Shown piece after piece: positions 50,564 to 60,488 of a DNA stretch of 64,000 bases. The stretch is from Joyebacterum sp964521425 (GTDB lineage Bacteria; Joyebacterota; Joyebacteria; Joyebacterales; Joyebacteraceae). Under the pieces are notes generated by a model, which was not told the DNA's origin, searched no databases, and was given only the letters and a program-made list of their open reading frames with translations. The position numbers were made by a program, and so were the translations under genes. Positions within the stretch are counted from its first letter, which is position 1; the number at the start of each line of letters is the position of its first letter. The stretch is taken from assembly GCA_964521425.1 (NCBI GenBank), contig CAZFRO010000013.1:3844-67843 (forward strand), in the 5' to 3' direction.

Positions 50564-52714
50564 GTGGGATTCACGTTTCTGAACACAGCGTTTCTCTTCA
50601 CCGCCTTCGCGGCTCTGCTTCCGCTGATCATCCACATGATCAGCAGACGGCGCGTGGACGCGATCGACTTCAGCTCGATCCGGTTCCTCAAGCAGCTTGA
50701 GAGGAAGAAGATGCGCCGGGTTCGCATCCGGCAGATCCTACTTCTCATTATAAGAAGCCTGATTCTGCTCTTCGTCGCACTCGCGATCGCGAGGCCGACT
50801 CTGCGGGGAGCGCTCGACGGTGGAGTCTTGAGTCATGCAAGGACATCGGTCGCGATCGTAATTGATGACAGCTCGAGCATGTCGCGGCGAACGAATGGCG
50901 GCGTCCTCTTCACCGAGGCGGTGGCGAGGGTGCGCGCGATCGCAGAGCTTCTGTCCAGTGGAGACGAGACGTTCCTCCTCACCGCGTCATCACCCACAGA
51001 GGTTGTGATCGGGGACGGCACGTTCAGCCCCGATGTACTCGATGCCGAGCTCTCGGCTCTCGAGCCAACTGAGGCAGGCACCGACTACCGGCGTGCGGTG
51101 ACGGCGGCGCTTGGGTACCTTGCAGAGTCGCACAACCTGAATCGCGAGCTGTACATCATCGGCGATATGCAGCGAACGGGGTGGGAGAGCGAGGTTGGCT
51201 CGTTGGTTGAGACGAGCGCCGAGCCTGGATCGCCGGCCGAGATGGCCTGGGAGCGGGTGCGCGGCTACCTTATCCCCGTAACCGGCCCGACCGGCAACTG
51301 CGCGGTAGCGGCCGTTCGCGTAGAGAGACGCTACGGCGGCACTCGTGGGATGTATGGGATCGTTGCAGAGGCGCGAAACTTCGGTGCGAGACCGTGTGAC
51401 ATTCCAGTTCGTCTCTTCGTCGACGGCGTCCAGGTCGGGCAGACAGGTGTGGCAATTGACGCCCATGCAAGAGCGAGCGCCGCATTCTCGACGGCCGTGG
51501 ATGTGAACGAGTGGCACTCCGGCTGGATTGAGATCCCGACGGACGTTCTCGATGCGGACAACCGACGCTACTTCGTCATCCGCCCGGAGGAACGCATTGA
51601 GGTTCTGGTCGTGCGAGCTAACGGCGCCGCCCAAGGCGGTGGCGGCGTGGGTGCGCCCGGGGGCAGTGGGCGCGTGGGCGAGCGAGATGACTCATACTAC
51701 ATCGAGCGCGCACTCGATCCGACCCGCCGCGGCGAGCGGTTCCATCCCGTGGTCTTGACGGCCGGTGCACTTGCGCACCAGGAACAGGGCCGTTTCCCTG
51801 TGGTCGTGCTGGCGGACATCGACAGGCTTGATGGCGCCGGTGAGCGTTGGATCGAGCAGCACCTCGCAGGTGGAGGAGGCGTCCTGGCGGTTCTTGGTGA
51901 CGGGACGGATATTCGATACTGGAATGCAGAACTCCTTCCTCTCCTTGCCGGCGGCGCCATCATCGGTCCGGTCGAGAGACGGGGCGGCATGAGGCTGGCT
52001 CCGGTGTCGGCCGGTCACCCGCTTCTCGCAGGGCTCGTATTCGGAGACCGGCTGATCGATGACGTGGCCGTCAGAAAGGCGCTCCGCGTGGAAATCGACG
52101 GAGCAGATGAGATCATGGAGATGCCGGGCGTGGGCCCGGCGATGGTCGCGACGACACCACCGGTGGGAGGTGCTGCGGCTCTTCTGTACACGGGCATCGA
52201 TCCGGCGTGGAGTGACATCTCCCGAAGCGGACTACTGGTGCCTCTGCTTCACAGGATTACTGGAAGGCTCGCGGAGCCGGCCGCGCGCGAGCTCGACTGC
52301 GTAGTCGGTGGCGATCTTGCGGTTCCCTATGACGCATCACACTCAGGTGCGCCTGCCGTGCTCCTGCCCGATGGCAGTGAGGAACCGGCCGTCAGGATAT
52401 CCGGTCTGCGAGGTGGCGCTGTTCTTCGCCGCGCCGACCAGACGGGAATCTATGAGTTCACGGAGAGCGGAGAACTCCACGCCCTGGGAGCCGTCAATCT
52501 GCCGGACCAGGAGTCAGATCTGGAAGCAGTGGTCAAGGCGAGTCTGGCCGGACTCCTCGATCCACTTGACATGAAGGTGATTGAACCGGGAGCCGGGCTC
52601 GAAGAGGAGATCCTCGTGGCCAGACATGGGAGAGAGCTCTGGCGGGCATTCGTCTACATTGCACTCATGCTTCTGGCCCTCGAGATGTACGTCGCGCGCC
52701 CGACGGAGCAATAG
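50564..52714 (+). CDS. BatA-like membrane protein with VWA domain
   Basis: About 716 residues. The N-terminal double-helix BatA module (FLNTAFLFTAFAALLPLIIH, then a basic loop MISRRRVDAIDFSS and QILLLIIRSLILLFVALAIA) is followed by a VWA domain with the metal motif VIDDSSSM (about residue 105), a long beta-rich region, a glutamine-amidotransferase-like stretch (FPVVVLADIDRLDGAGERWI) and a C-terminal membrane helix (FVYIALMLLALEMYVA). GTG 50564 gives the family start; an upstream GTG at 50534 is possible. Third gene of the MoxR operon. Confidence 0.9.
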   Translation: MGFTFLNTAFLFTAFAALLPLIIHMISRRRVDAIDFSSIRFLKQLERKKMRRVRIRQILLLIIRSLILLFVALAIARPTLRGALDGGVLSHARTSVAIVIDDSSSMSRRTNGGVLFTEAVARVRAIAELLSSGDETFLLTASSPTEVVIGDGTFSPDVLDAELSALEPTEAGTDYRRAVTAALGYLAESHNLNRELYIIGDMQRTGWESEVGSLVETSAEPGSPAEMAWERVRGYLIPVTGPTGNCAVAAVRVERRYGGTRGMYGIVAEARNFGARPCDIPVRLFVDGVQVGQTGVAIDAHARASAAFSTAVDVNEWHSGWIEIPTDVLDADNRRYFVIRPEERIEVLVVRANGAAQGGGGVGAPGGSGRVGERDDSYYIERALDPTRRGERFHPVVLTAGALAHQEQGRFPVVVLADIDRLDGAGERWIEQHLAGGGGVLAVLGDGTDIRYWNAELLPLLAGGAIIGPVERRGGMRLAPVSAGHPLLAGLVFGDRLIDDVAVRKALRVEIDGADEIMEMPGVGPAMVATTPPVGGAAALLYTGIDPAWSDISRSGLLVPLLHRITGRLAEPAARELDCVVGGDLAVPYDASHSGAPAVLLPDGSEEPAVRISGLRGGAVLRRADQTGIYEFTESGELHALGAVNLPDQESDLEAVVKASLAGLLDPLDMKVIEPGAGLEEEILVARHGRELWRAFVYIALMLLALEMYVARPTEQ

Positions 52715-52753
52715 GCGCGTGGGCGCGCCCAAGGTTCGCGGAGAGAGGAACCA

Positions 52754-55700
52754 ATGCCGGGTAGAAGGATAGTCGAGCTGGCGGTGAAGGCAGAGCCGTT
52801 CGAGCGGATCACCCGGAGGATCGCCGGTGGGGACAACCGGCTTTGGGTAGGCGGCCTTATGGGGTCGTCGAAGACCCTTCTTGCGGCCGTGCTCAGGAAG
52901 CAATTCCCCCACGTCTGGGTCGTTGTCGCACCCGGCCTGTCCGATGCGGAGCACGTCTACGACGATCTCGTGACTTATCTCGGCGACGGAGTCGTGAAGC
53001 TCTTCAGCGAATGGGAGACGCTTCCGTACGAACGCCGCTCCCCACTCTCCACAATCACCGAGACCAGACTCGTCACGCTGAACAAGCTCCTTCAGGGCGA
53101 ATCCCTCGTCGTCGTGACCACACCCAAGGCCATGATGCAGAGGACCCTCTCTCGCCGTCTTCTGGCCGACGCCACAATGCAGATCACGCTCGGCGGATCC
53201 CTGTCCACCCAGGGGTTCGCGCGCAGCATGGCAGACATGGGATATCGCAGAGTTAGGATGGTCGAGCAGTCCGGTGAGTTCAGTATCCGCGGGGGCATTG
53301 TGGATGTGCTTCCATTCGGATACGACGACCCCATAAGAATCGAACTCGAGGGTGATGTTGTCGCATCGATTCGCCAGTTTGAGGTCTACACGCAGCGGTC
53401 GGTCGGGGAGCTCGAGGAAGCCGTCATTCTGCCGCGCCGGGAGGTCGCTCTCCTGAGTGAGGGGGCGGGGGAGCTGGCGCATAGTCTCAGGAAGGCGCAC
53501 CCGGTCGATTCCGAGGACAGAGATCATCTCCTGAACTGTCTGGATGAGAAGTTCTACTTCGAGGGAGTCGAGCAGTACATTCCCATCATCCACCCCGATG
53601 CGGAGACGCTCTCCGACTATCTGCCAGATGATGCCGGCATCATCATGATCAGAGAGGATGAGATCTGGGACAGGGCGGAGCAGACCTCGCTTGAGGCCGC
53701 CAAGATCTACATAGACAAGCACGAGCGGATGCCTCTGTGCGAACCCGAGTCGCTTCTTGTCCCGTTCGACAGGCTCATAGCACGCCACGGCAACCGACCG
53801 CTCATAGCCACGGGGCTCATCAGAAGCAGGGCACTTGAGGACCTGCCTCACATCAATGTGAGGTCGAAGCGACAGGAGTCGTTCGGCTCGGACATGGAGA
53901 GCCTGAGGAAACACCTTAACGAACTCTCGAGGCTCAATCAGGTCTTCGTCATGTGCGACAACCGCGGCCAGGCAACCAGACTGTCGGAGCTTCTCGGCGA
54001 TACTGCAACCGACGTGGCCCTCGAACTCGGAAGCCTCGAGAGGGGTTTCTCGATGTACGATGCGGGTCTGGTCGTCTACACAGACCACGACATCTTCGAT
54101 CGATACAGACGCAGAAGACGCAGGAAGTTCCGTGGCGGGGCGCCCATATCGAGCTTCGAGGCGCTCGGAGAGGGAGACTACGTCGTACACATCAACCACG
54201 GCATCGGGCGCTACGTGGGCATTGACCGTGTCGAGGCCGATGGGAGGTTTATCGACTGCGTCATCGTCGAATACGCCGAGAGCGGCCGGCTCTACGTGCC
54301 GACCGATGAGATCGACAGGTTGCAGAAGTACGTCGGGAAAGAGGAACGCAACCCTCGTCTGAACAAGCTGGGCGGCATCGCGTGGCAGAAGACCAAGGCG
54401 CATGCCAAGCAAGCAGTGGAGAAGCTCGCCAGGGAGCTTCTAGCACTCTACGCCGCCAGGAAGGCGCTCCCCGGGTCGGCCTTCCCCGAGGACACGATCT
54501 GGCAGCGGGAGCTCGAGGCGTCGTTCATATATGAAGAGACAGCCGATCAGCTCACCGCTACCGAGGACATAAAGCGCGACATGGAGTCGCCGAAGCCGAT
54601 GGATCGACTGATCTGCGGAGACGTTGGATTCGGGAAGACCGAAGTCGCAATGCGCGCGGCCTTCAAGGCGATCATCTCCGGAAGACAGGTTGCCGTATTG
54701 GTTCCCACCACCATCCTGGCGCAGCAGCACCTGATCACCTTCCGGGATCGGTTCGCAGAATACCCGGTGCTCGTCGACGTGCTGTCGCGTTTCCGGACCG
54801 CCAAGGAGCAAGAGGACATCGTTGGATGGCTGGCCGAGGGGAAGGTCGACGTTCTCATAGGAACACACCGGCTCATCCAGAAGGACGTCAAGTTCAAAGA
54901 CCTGGGCCTTCTGATCATCGATGAGGAACAGCAGTTCGGTGTTCTTCACAAGGAGTCGATCCAGCGGCTGCGGAAGACGGTCGATGTGCTGACGATGACG
55001 GCTACCCCCATACCCAGAACACTCCACATGTCGATCATGGGCGCACGCGACATGTCGATAATCGCGACGCCCCCAAGAGACCGGCTTCCCGTCAGGACGG
55101 AGATAGCGCCGTTCGACGACGACCTCATCGAGGAAGCGATCATGCGGGAGGTGGACCGCGGTGGGCAGGTCTACTTCGTGCACAATCGTGTCCAGACCAT
55201 CGAGGCGATGGCTTCCCACTTGCGCCACAGGCTGCCCGACCTTGTCATTGATGTCGGCCACGGACAGATGCCGGAGCGTCAGCTCGAGACCGTGATGCTC
55301 AGGTTCCTTGAGGGGAAGATAGACGTCCTTGTGTGCAGCATGATCATCGAGTCCGGGTTGGACATCCCGAACGTGAACACGATCATCGTGAATCGTGCCG
55401 ACCGCTTCGGTCTCGCCCAGCTCTATCAGCTGCGCGGACGGGTCGGGCGATCTGATCATCGCGCGTACGCCTATCTGCTTGTGCCGAATGACATGAACAT
55501 AACACCAGTGGCAAGAAGGAGGCTCGCTGCCATCCAGGAGTTCACGGATCTGTCATCGGGCTACAAGCTTGCCATGCGTGATCTTGAGATCCGCGGGGCA
55601 GGGAACATCCTGGGGGCTGAGCAGCACGGCCACATGCTCGCCATCGGCTTCAACCTGTATGCTCGCCTGCTGCGCGGGGCGGTCAGGGAGCAGAAGGGTG

Positions 55701-56170
55701 ACGTGGTGGAGGAGAGGCCGGAGCCCGTGATTAATATCAAGGTAGATGCATATATCCCGGACAGCTACCTGGCAGACAACGACATGAAGCTCAGCGTCTA
55801 CAAGCAGATGCGAGACACTGCCGACGAGGAGGCCGTGGAGGAACTTCGGGGCGAACTCGCCGATCGCTTCGGGCGGCCGCCCGGGGAAGTTGAGGCGCTC
55901 CTGGATGTGCAGGCTCTCAAACTCGCATGCGCGGCGGCTGGTGTTGAGGAGATCACCACTGTCCGTGGGCGGATCGAGGCGCGGTTCTCGCTGTCAAAGA
56001 CGCCGAAGCCTGGGCATATCAAGCGAGTGTTGGAGGCAAGCGAGGTGCCGCTCGAGTTCACGGCCACATCGGGGTTGACCGCCTGCTTTGAGTCACCGCG
56101 GGACCGGCGAGAGGCTCTCAGGGTAGGGAGAAAGGTGTTGAAGGTGTTCATTGGGTGTGCTAACTTGTAA
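52754..56170 (+). CDS. mfd: Transcription-repair coupling factor Mfd
   Basis: Removes stalled RNA polymerase and recruits UvrA. It has 1138 residues: the UvrB-like damage-homology module (GEFSIRGGIVDVLPFGYDDP), the RNA-polymerase-binding domain (GDYVVHINHGIGRYVGIDRV), RecG-like helicase motifs with P-loop GDVGFGKTEVAMRAAFKA, DEEQ in LLIIDEEQQFGV, TATPIPRTLHM, and the C-terminal TRCF domain (ADRFGRPPGEVEALLDVQAL). A terminator follows directly. Confidence 0.97.
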   Translation: MPGRRIVELAVKAEPFERITRRIAGGDNRLWVGGLMGSSKTLLAAVLRKQFPHVWVVVAPGLSDAEHVYDDLVTYLGDGVVKLFSEWETLPYERRSPLSTITETRLVTLNKLLQGESLVVVTTPKAMMQRTLSRRLLADATMQITLGGSLSTQGFARSMADMGYRRVRMVEQSGEFSIRGGIVDVLPFGYDDPIRIELEGDVVASIRQFEVYTQRSVGELEEAVILPRREVALLSEGAGELAHSLRKAHPVDSEDRDHLLNCLDEKFYFEGVEQYIPIIHPDAETLSDYLPDDAGIIMIREDEIWDRAEQTSLEAAKIYIDKHERMPLCEPESLLVPFDRLIARHGNRPLIATGLIRSRALEDLPHINVRSKRQESFGSDMESLRKHLNELSRLNQVFVMCDNRGQATRLSELLGDTATDVALELGSLERGFSMYDAGLVVYTDHDIFDRYRRRRRRKFRGGAPISSFEALGEGDYVVHINHGIGRYVGIDRVEADGRFIDCVIVEYAESGRLYVPTDEIDRLQKYVGKEERNPRLNKLGGIAWQKTKAHAKQAVEKLARELLALYAARKALPGSAFPEDTIWQRELEASFIYEETADQLTATEDIKRDMESPKPMDRLICGDVGFGKTEVAMRAAFKAIISGRQVAVLVPTTILAQQHLITFRDRFAEYPVLVDVLSRFRTAKEQEDIVGWLAEGKVDVLIGTHRLIQKDVKFKDLGLLIIDEEQQFGVLHKESIQRLRKTVDVLTMTATPIPRTLHMSIMGARDMSIIATPPRDRLPVRTEIAPFDDDLIEEAIMREVDRGGQVYFVHNRVQTIEAMASHLRHRLPDLVIDVGHGQMPERQLETVMLRFLEGKIDVLVCSMIIESGLDIPNVNTIIVNRADRFGLAQLYQLRGRVGRSDHRAYAYLLVPNDMNITPVARRRLAAIQEFTDLSSGYKLAMRDLEIRGAGNILGAEQHGHMLAIGFNLYARLLRGAVREQKGDVVEERPEPVINIKVDAYIPDSYLADNDMKLSVYKQMRDTADEEAVEELRGELADRFGRPPGEVEALLDVQALKLACAAAGVEEITTVRGRIEARFSLSKTPKPGHIKRVLEASEVPLEFTATSGLTACFESPRDRREALRVGRKVLKVFIGCANL

Positions 56171-56181
56171 GACAGATGTGT

Positions 56182-56204
56182 GAGCCCGAGAGCGGGCTCT
56201 TTTG
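56182..56204 (+). terminator. Rho-independent terminator after mfd
   Basis: GAGCCCG, loop AGAG, CGGGCTC, then TTTT. It lies 12 bases after the mfd stop and is the most typical terminator in the window. Confidence 0.9.
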
Positions 56205-56289
56205 GTATGGCTAACTTCTGACAGCACAAAGGAATAGGCTCAACGTGGGTGTGGTGGGAGCCCGTTCCGGGAGCGAAAGGAGCAGGACG

Positions 56290-58104
56290 ATGAGGAGACT
56301 GACCGCAGCGGCTTTGCTGTTCGTGGTTGTCGCTCTTCTGGCCGGCTGCGCAGGACCCGGCGAGAAGCCCGTGGTCACGCTGACCGACCAGAACGGCGTC
56401 ATTGAGAATCGTGTGATAACGGTTGCCTATGTGAATGAGCGCATGGAGCACATGCCGCCCATGCTCCTGCCGGGAATCGGCGGGGATGAGGGCAAGCTCG
56501 CGTTTCTCGATGAGATCATCAGGAAGGAACTCCTGGTCATCGGCGGTTACAGAATCGGCATTGATCAGGATCCACGGCTCCAGGATGCACTCGATCACTT
56601 CAGGGGCACGAAGACCGAGGACATGCTTCGCCAGGAACTCATTGTAGAGCCAAGTCAGGTCACGCCGGACGAGGTCCAGGAGTACTATGAGACACGCGAC
56701 GTGCTCCTCCAGATGCGCGAGATAATCCTGAAAGATGAGGCTGTTGCTCAGGAGGCCTACCGCCGGGTCACAGAGGGCGGAGAGGATTTTGCCGAAGTCG
56801 CCAAGGAGCTGTCCGTGGCGAACACCTCTGTGGATGGTGGGCGGAGAAGCAAGATAGACACATGGCAGGATCTCCATCCGCTGGTCCGGGTGGGCGTTCG
56901 CTACCTTGAGAAGGATGAGATCTGCGAGCCGATCGAGGTGAGCGACACCTACCACATATACCTTGTGCTGTCCCGCAAGACGCCCGCGGACCGCGAGCCT
57001 CTCGTGGACAAGCACCTCGCCGGGGTCACCATGGAGGCCAGGTCCTTCAAACGCGACCTGACTCAGTTCTATGTCATAGGGGCCTGGTTGGACGAAGCCG
57101 ATATCACTTACAACGATGAGGCTGTTGATCTAGCCGGCACCAGGATCGATGAGAAGGTCTTCGAGCTCATTCCCCCGAGTGAAGAGCGCCTTGATAGTGC
57201 AGCATCCATCGCGCGCGCACAGACGCAGATCGTCCCCGATTTCACCGAGGAAGAGGGGCAGATGGAATTCACGCGCTTCAGGGTCGGTGGGCAGGAGCAC
57301 ATCTGGACACTCGGGGACTACGCGAGAATCCTGAGCGAATCGCCCGGCATGGAGACGCCGAAGAGCGGTAGCCGGCTCTACGTCACGGACTCGGTCACCA
57401 AGCGCGTGTTCGATATGATCAAGGATTACGAGAAAGAGAAGCGAGGCTATCTCACAAGTCGTGAGATGCAGGACTACCTGGCGGAGCGATTCGAAGAGGG
57501 GATCGTGGACCTCACCTATGAAGCAGAGGTTCTCCAGAAGACGGAAGCGCCAAGCGGGCAGGAAGTCAGAGAGTACTTCCGATCGCACCGAGAGGATTTC
57601 GTGAGACCGCCGCGGGCCGATGTCCAGCAGATAATCGTCGGGACAGAGGCGGAGGCAAACCTCATCCTCCAGCGCATCAGAGAGGGAGAGGCTGATTTCG
57701 CGGAGATGGTTCAGAAGCACTCGATCGACGACTGGAGCAAGACAAAGGACGGCGTCATCACCGACATCGTCCAGGGAGAGGGAAGACTCGCTTACATTCA
57801 GGAGCCGTCATTCTCCGTCGACATCGGGCGGATAAGTGAGCCGGTTCGCGCACCTGGCGGCTATGCGTTGGTGAAGGTGCTGGCACGCTATCCCGAGGTG
57901 CAGCTCGATTTCAGTGAAGTCGGTGAAACCGTCATGTCGACGCTCATCGGCCAAAGGAGAGAGGATGCCTTGACGGCCTTCCTCGACGATATCCGGGCAA
58001 CTGTCGACATGGAAATCCACGAGGGCAACCTCCAGTACGTGAGCGATCCACTGGACGTGTACGAGGAGAAGGACAGCCAGCGGGTTACGACGATCAGCGG
58101 CTAG
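56290..58104 (+). CDS. Lipoprotein peptidyl-prolyl isomerase (parvulin-like), large
   Basis: A 604-residue lipoprotein: lipobox ALLAGC with Cys near residue 18. It has a SurA/PrsA-like helical N-terminal region (AFLDEIIRKELLVIGGYRIG), a first parvulin-like domain (about 130-240, MREIILKDEAVAQEAYRRVT with FAEVAKELS), and a second (about 440-545, DVQQIIVGTEAEANLILQRI with FAEMVQKHSID). Typical active-site residues are only partly conserved, so it may be mainly a chaperone. ATG 56290 follows AAAGGAG. First of three foldase genes in a row. Confidence 0.88.
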   Translation: MRRLTAAALLFVVVALLAGCAGPGEKPVVTLTDQNGVIENRVITVAYVNERMEHMPPMLLPGIGGDEGKLAFLDEIIRKELLVIGGYRIGIDQDPRLQDALDHFRGTKTEDMLRQELIVEPSQVTPDEVQEYYETRDVLLQMREIILKDEAVAQEAYRRVTEGGEDFAEVAKELSVANTSVDGGRRSKIDTWQDLHPLVRVGVRYLEKDEICEPIEVSDTYHIYLVLSRKTPADREPLVDKHLAGVTMEARSFKRDLTQFYVIGAWLDEADITYNDEAVDLAGTRIDEKVFELIPPSEERLDSAASIARAQTQIVPDFTEEEGQMEFTRFRVGGQEHIWTLGDYARILSESPGMETPKSGSRLYVTDSVTKRVFDMIKDYEKEKRGYLTSREMQDYLAERFEEGIVDLTYEAEVLQKTEAPSGQEVREYFRSHREDFVRPPRADVQQIIVGTEAEANLILQRIREGEADFAEMVQKHSIDDWSKTKDGVITDIVQGEGRLAYIQEPSFSVDIGRISEPVRAPGGYALVKVLARYPEVQLDFSEVGETVMSTLIGQRREDALTAFLDDIRATVDMEIHEGNLQYVSDPLDVYEEKDSQRVTTISG

Positions 58105-58231
58105 CCATCGGTGAACGCCCATGATATGCATCGGAACGTCCACGGGCAATCAGTAGTCCGTGGGCGTTCGCGTGAAATGGAGACATCACGGTTCTGTGCA
58201 CATGCGGAGAGAACGGTAGACGGAGGTGACA

Positions 58232-59143
58232 TTGAAGGGTCTACGATTGGTCTTGGTGCTGATGCTCCTTCTTGCCGTGCTCGCGGGATGCGGGAAGCAG
58301 GATGGGGGGAATGCTGTGGCCCGCGTGGGAGGATCGTCGCTCACGATAGACGAACTCTACGCGTCGATCCCGGAACAGCACCTCGCGATGATGAGCCTCG
58401 AAGATCAAGAGGAGGCCGTTGGGAATTGGGTGAAGACCGAGCTCTTCTACCAGGAGGGACTTCGGCAGGGTGTGGGGAAAGGTGATGAGATTGAGCGTCG
58501 CCTTGGGGAGATCGAGCGCGAGTTCATCGCGGAGGAATATATCAAGCGCCGGATGAGTGAGGTTCCCGACGTTACGGATGAAGAGGCCGCGGCGTATTTC
58601 GGAAAGCATCAGAATGAGTATGCGATTCAGGTTCGTCTCGCTCACATCCTCGTGAGAAACCGGCCCGAAGCCGAGCGCGCGCACGAGCAGATTCTCGGAG
58701 GGACCCCGTTCGAGACTGTTGCCGGGTCGTCCTCGATAGACCAGACCGCATCGATGGGAGGCGATCTCGGCTACATGCGGCGCGGTGAGATGATTCACGA
58801 ACTCGAGGAGACAGCCTTCAGTCTGAAGGTGGGCGAGATCAGCGACGTCATAGTAAGCGGGTATGGCTACCACATTCTGAAGGCACTGGATCGCCACCCC
58901 GGTGCGGGACTGCCATCGTTCGAATCGAAGCGCTCGGTCGTCCTGAGCTTTCTCACATCGAAACGTCGACGGGAGGCGTTCGACAGCTGGCTTGTCGATA
59001 TCGAGACTCGCTCGAGTGTGCATGTGGATACGCTGCTCATCCGAGAGGCGGCCACCGAGAGAATGAGAGGAGCAGGAGATCCGTCGTTCGTAGATCAGGT
59101 CAACGAGCAGTCCGGCGACGATGCCGAGGACGGGACTCCCTAG
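58232..59143 (+). CDS. Lipoprotein peptidyl-prolyl isomerase (PrsA-like)
   Basis: A 303-residue lipoprotein with lipobox AVLAGC. The parvulin domain (about 130-225) is clear: VRLAHILVRNRPEAERAHEQ, then GGDLGYMRRGEMIHELEETA and GYGYHILKALDRHPG. It follows the typical SurA-like N-terminal helices (EEAVGNWVKTELFYQEGLRQ). TTG 58232 lies five bases after GGAGG; GTG 58226 is the alternative. It folds exported or outer-membrane proteins by inference. Confidence 0.9.
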   Translation: MKGLRLVLVLMLLLAVLAGCGKQDGGNAVARVGGSSLTIDELYASIPEQHLAMMSLEDQEEAVGNWVKTELFYQEGLRQGVGKGDEIERRLGEIEREFIAEEYIKRRMSEVPDVTDEEAAAYFGKHQNEYAIQVRLAHILVRNRPEAERAHEQILGGTPFETVAGSSSIDQTASMGGDLGYMRRGEMIHELEETAFSLKVGEISDVIVSGYGYHILKALDRHPGAGLPSFESKRSVVLSFLTSKRRREAFDSWLVDIETRSSVHVDTLLIREAATERMRGAGDPSFVDQVNEQSGDDAEDGTP

Positions 59144-59159
59144 TGAACTGGAGGAAACG

Positions 59160-60488
59160 ATGACGAAATCTCACGTCGGGTCTGCAGTAGTTCTACTCTT
59201 GGTCGCGATGTTCCTGTTTGCGCCGCCGGCCGTGTCCCAGGAGCCGACTCGTCGGCTCGTTGACGGGATAGCTGCAGTCGTCGGGAACGAGATCATTCTA
59301 GAGAGCGACGTGGATGAAGAACTCTATCTCTTCAATATGAGAACGGGTGGGGAGGCGCTTTCCGAGGAGAACCTGCTCGAGTTCAGGAGTGGCATCGTCA
59401 ACGAGATGATCGACGAGATGCTGCTTGTAGCGATGGCGAGGCGAGACAGCATCGTTCTCTCTGCTCGACGCCTGGATGAGGAGATGGAGCGACGTGTTGT
59501 TGAGCTCAGGCAGAGGCATGGCTCTCAGGAGGAGCTTGACCGGGCCCTTGCCGATCAGGGAATGACGCTCAGCGATCTCACGGCCCTCTACCGCGACGAC
59601 ATTGAGCGCAGACTTCTGGCGGAGATGGTTGTTCGTCAGGAGGTCCACGGCAGGATCGACGTAACCTGGCGAGAGGTCGTGGACTACTATGAAGAGCACG
59701 GTGCGGAGTTGGGCCAAATGCCGGAGTCGTACCGATTCTCAGGGATCATGGTTACTGCCAAGGTCAGTGAGAAGGCCAAGCGCGCGGCCATCGAGAGGAT
59801 GACAGAGGCCAGGGCCCGCCTTGACGCGGGTGAGGCGTTCGCCGACATCGCCCTTGAATACTCAGAGGATGCGTCGGCCGCAAACGGCGGGGATCTGGGC
59901 TGGTTCGATCGAGGCGTAATGGTTCCGGAGTTTGAGGAGGCGGCATTCGCCCTGGAACCGGGTGAGGTAAGCGGGATTGTACCATCCCGATTCGGATTCC
60001 ACATTATCCGGATGATCGAACGCGACGGCGACCGAGTCCATGCGAGCCACATCCTCCTGAAGGTGATGCCTGGGCCGGACGACGACGTGCGTGCCGTGGC
60101 GAGGGCGGAGAGTCTCAGGCAGATGGTCCTGGACGGAGCCGATTTCGCATCCGTGGCAGCCGGCTATTCGGAAGACGCAGCGTCGAGCGTGCGCGGCGGA
60201 GACCTGGGCTGGTTCTCTCCGGCAGATCTCGACCCCGCATTCGTCGCCCCTGTGGCGGCTCTCTCCGAGGGCGAGATGACGGGCGTTCTCAAGGGAGCCA
60301 CCGACTACTACATTCTCCAGCTGACCGGGTACGAAGAGGAACGCGAAGCCGAGCTCGACGAGATCCGGGAGCAGCTCAAGGACTACATCTTCAACTTGCG
60401 GGCGGAGGAAGCATACGTCGCTCTGATGGATCGCCTGAAGAACGAGATCTACATCGACATCCGGACAGAGATGGTGCCTTCCCAATGA
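59160..60488 (+). CDS. surA: Periplasmic chaperone / peptidyl-prolyl isomerase SurA
   Basis: A 442-residue exported protein (signal ending PPAVSQ) with the SurA layout: N-terminal module beginning VDGIAAVVGNEIILESDVDE, first parvulin domain (about 190-290, SEDASAANGGDLGWFDRGVM), second (about 295-400, VHASHILLKVMPGPDDDVRA, GGDLGWFSPADL), and a C-terminal helix. It assists outer-membrane protein folding. GGAGG precedes ATG 59160. Its stop overlaps rqcP by four bases (ATGA); pdxA follows, as in Proteobacteria. Confidence 0.92.
   Translation: MTKSHVGSAVVLLLVAMFLFAPPAVSQEPTRRLVDGIAAVVGNEIILESDVDEELYLFNMRTGGEALSEENLLEFRSGIVNEMIDEMLLVAMARRDSIVLSARRLDEEMERRVVELRQRHGSQEELDRALADQGMTLSDLTALYRDDIERRLLAEMVVRQEVHGRIDVTWREVVDYYEEHGAELGQMPESYRFSGIMVTAKVSEKAKRAAIERMTEARARLDAGEAFADIALEYSEDASAANGGDLGWFDRGVMVPEFEEAAFALEPGEVSGIVPSRFGFHIIRMIERDGDRVHASHILLKVMPGPDDDVRAVARAESLRQMVLDGADFASVAAGYSEDAASSVRGGDLGWFSPADLDPAFVAPVAALSEGEMTGVLKGATDYYILQLTGYEEEREAELDEIREQLKDYIFNLRAEEAYVALMDRLKNEIYIDIRTEMVPSQ

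Noticed and set aside
52514..54412. Minus-strand open frame of 632 codons
   Set aside because: Antisense to mfd; it exists because of the codon bias of this GC-rich gene.
55798..57015. Minus-strand open frame of 405 codons
   Set aside because: Antisense across the end of mfd, a terminator and the next gene; no recognisable protein.
58105..58231. Terminator from GAACGCCCA / TGGGCGTTC
   Set aside because: The loop is 39 bases and competing pairings exist; too weak to call, though some structure may form.
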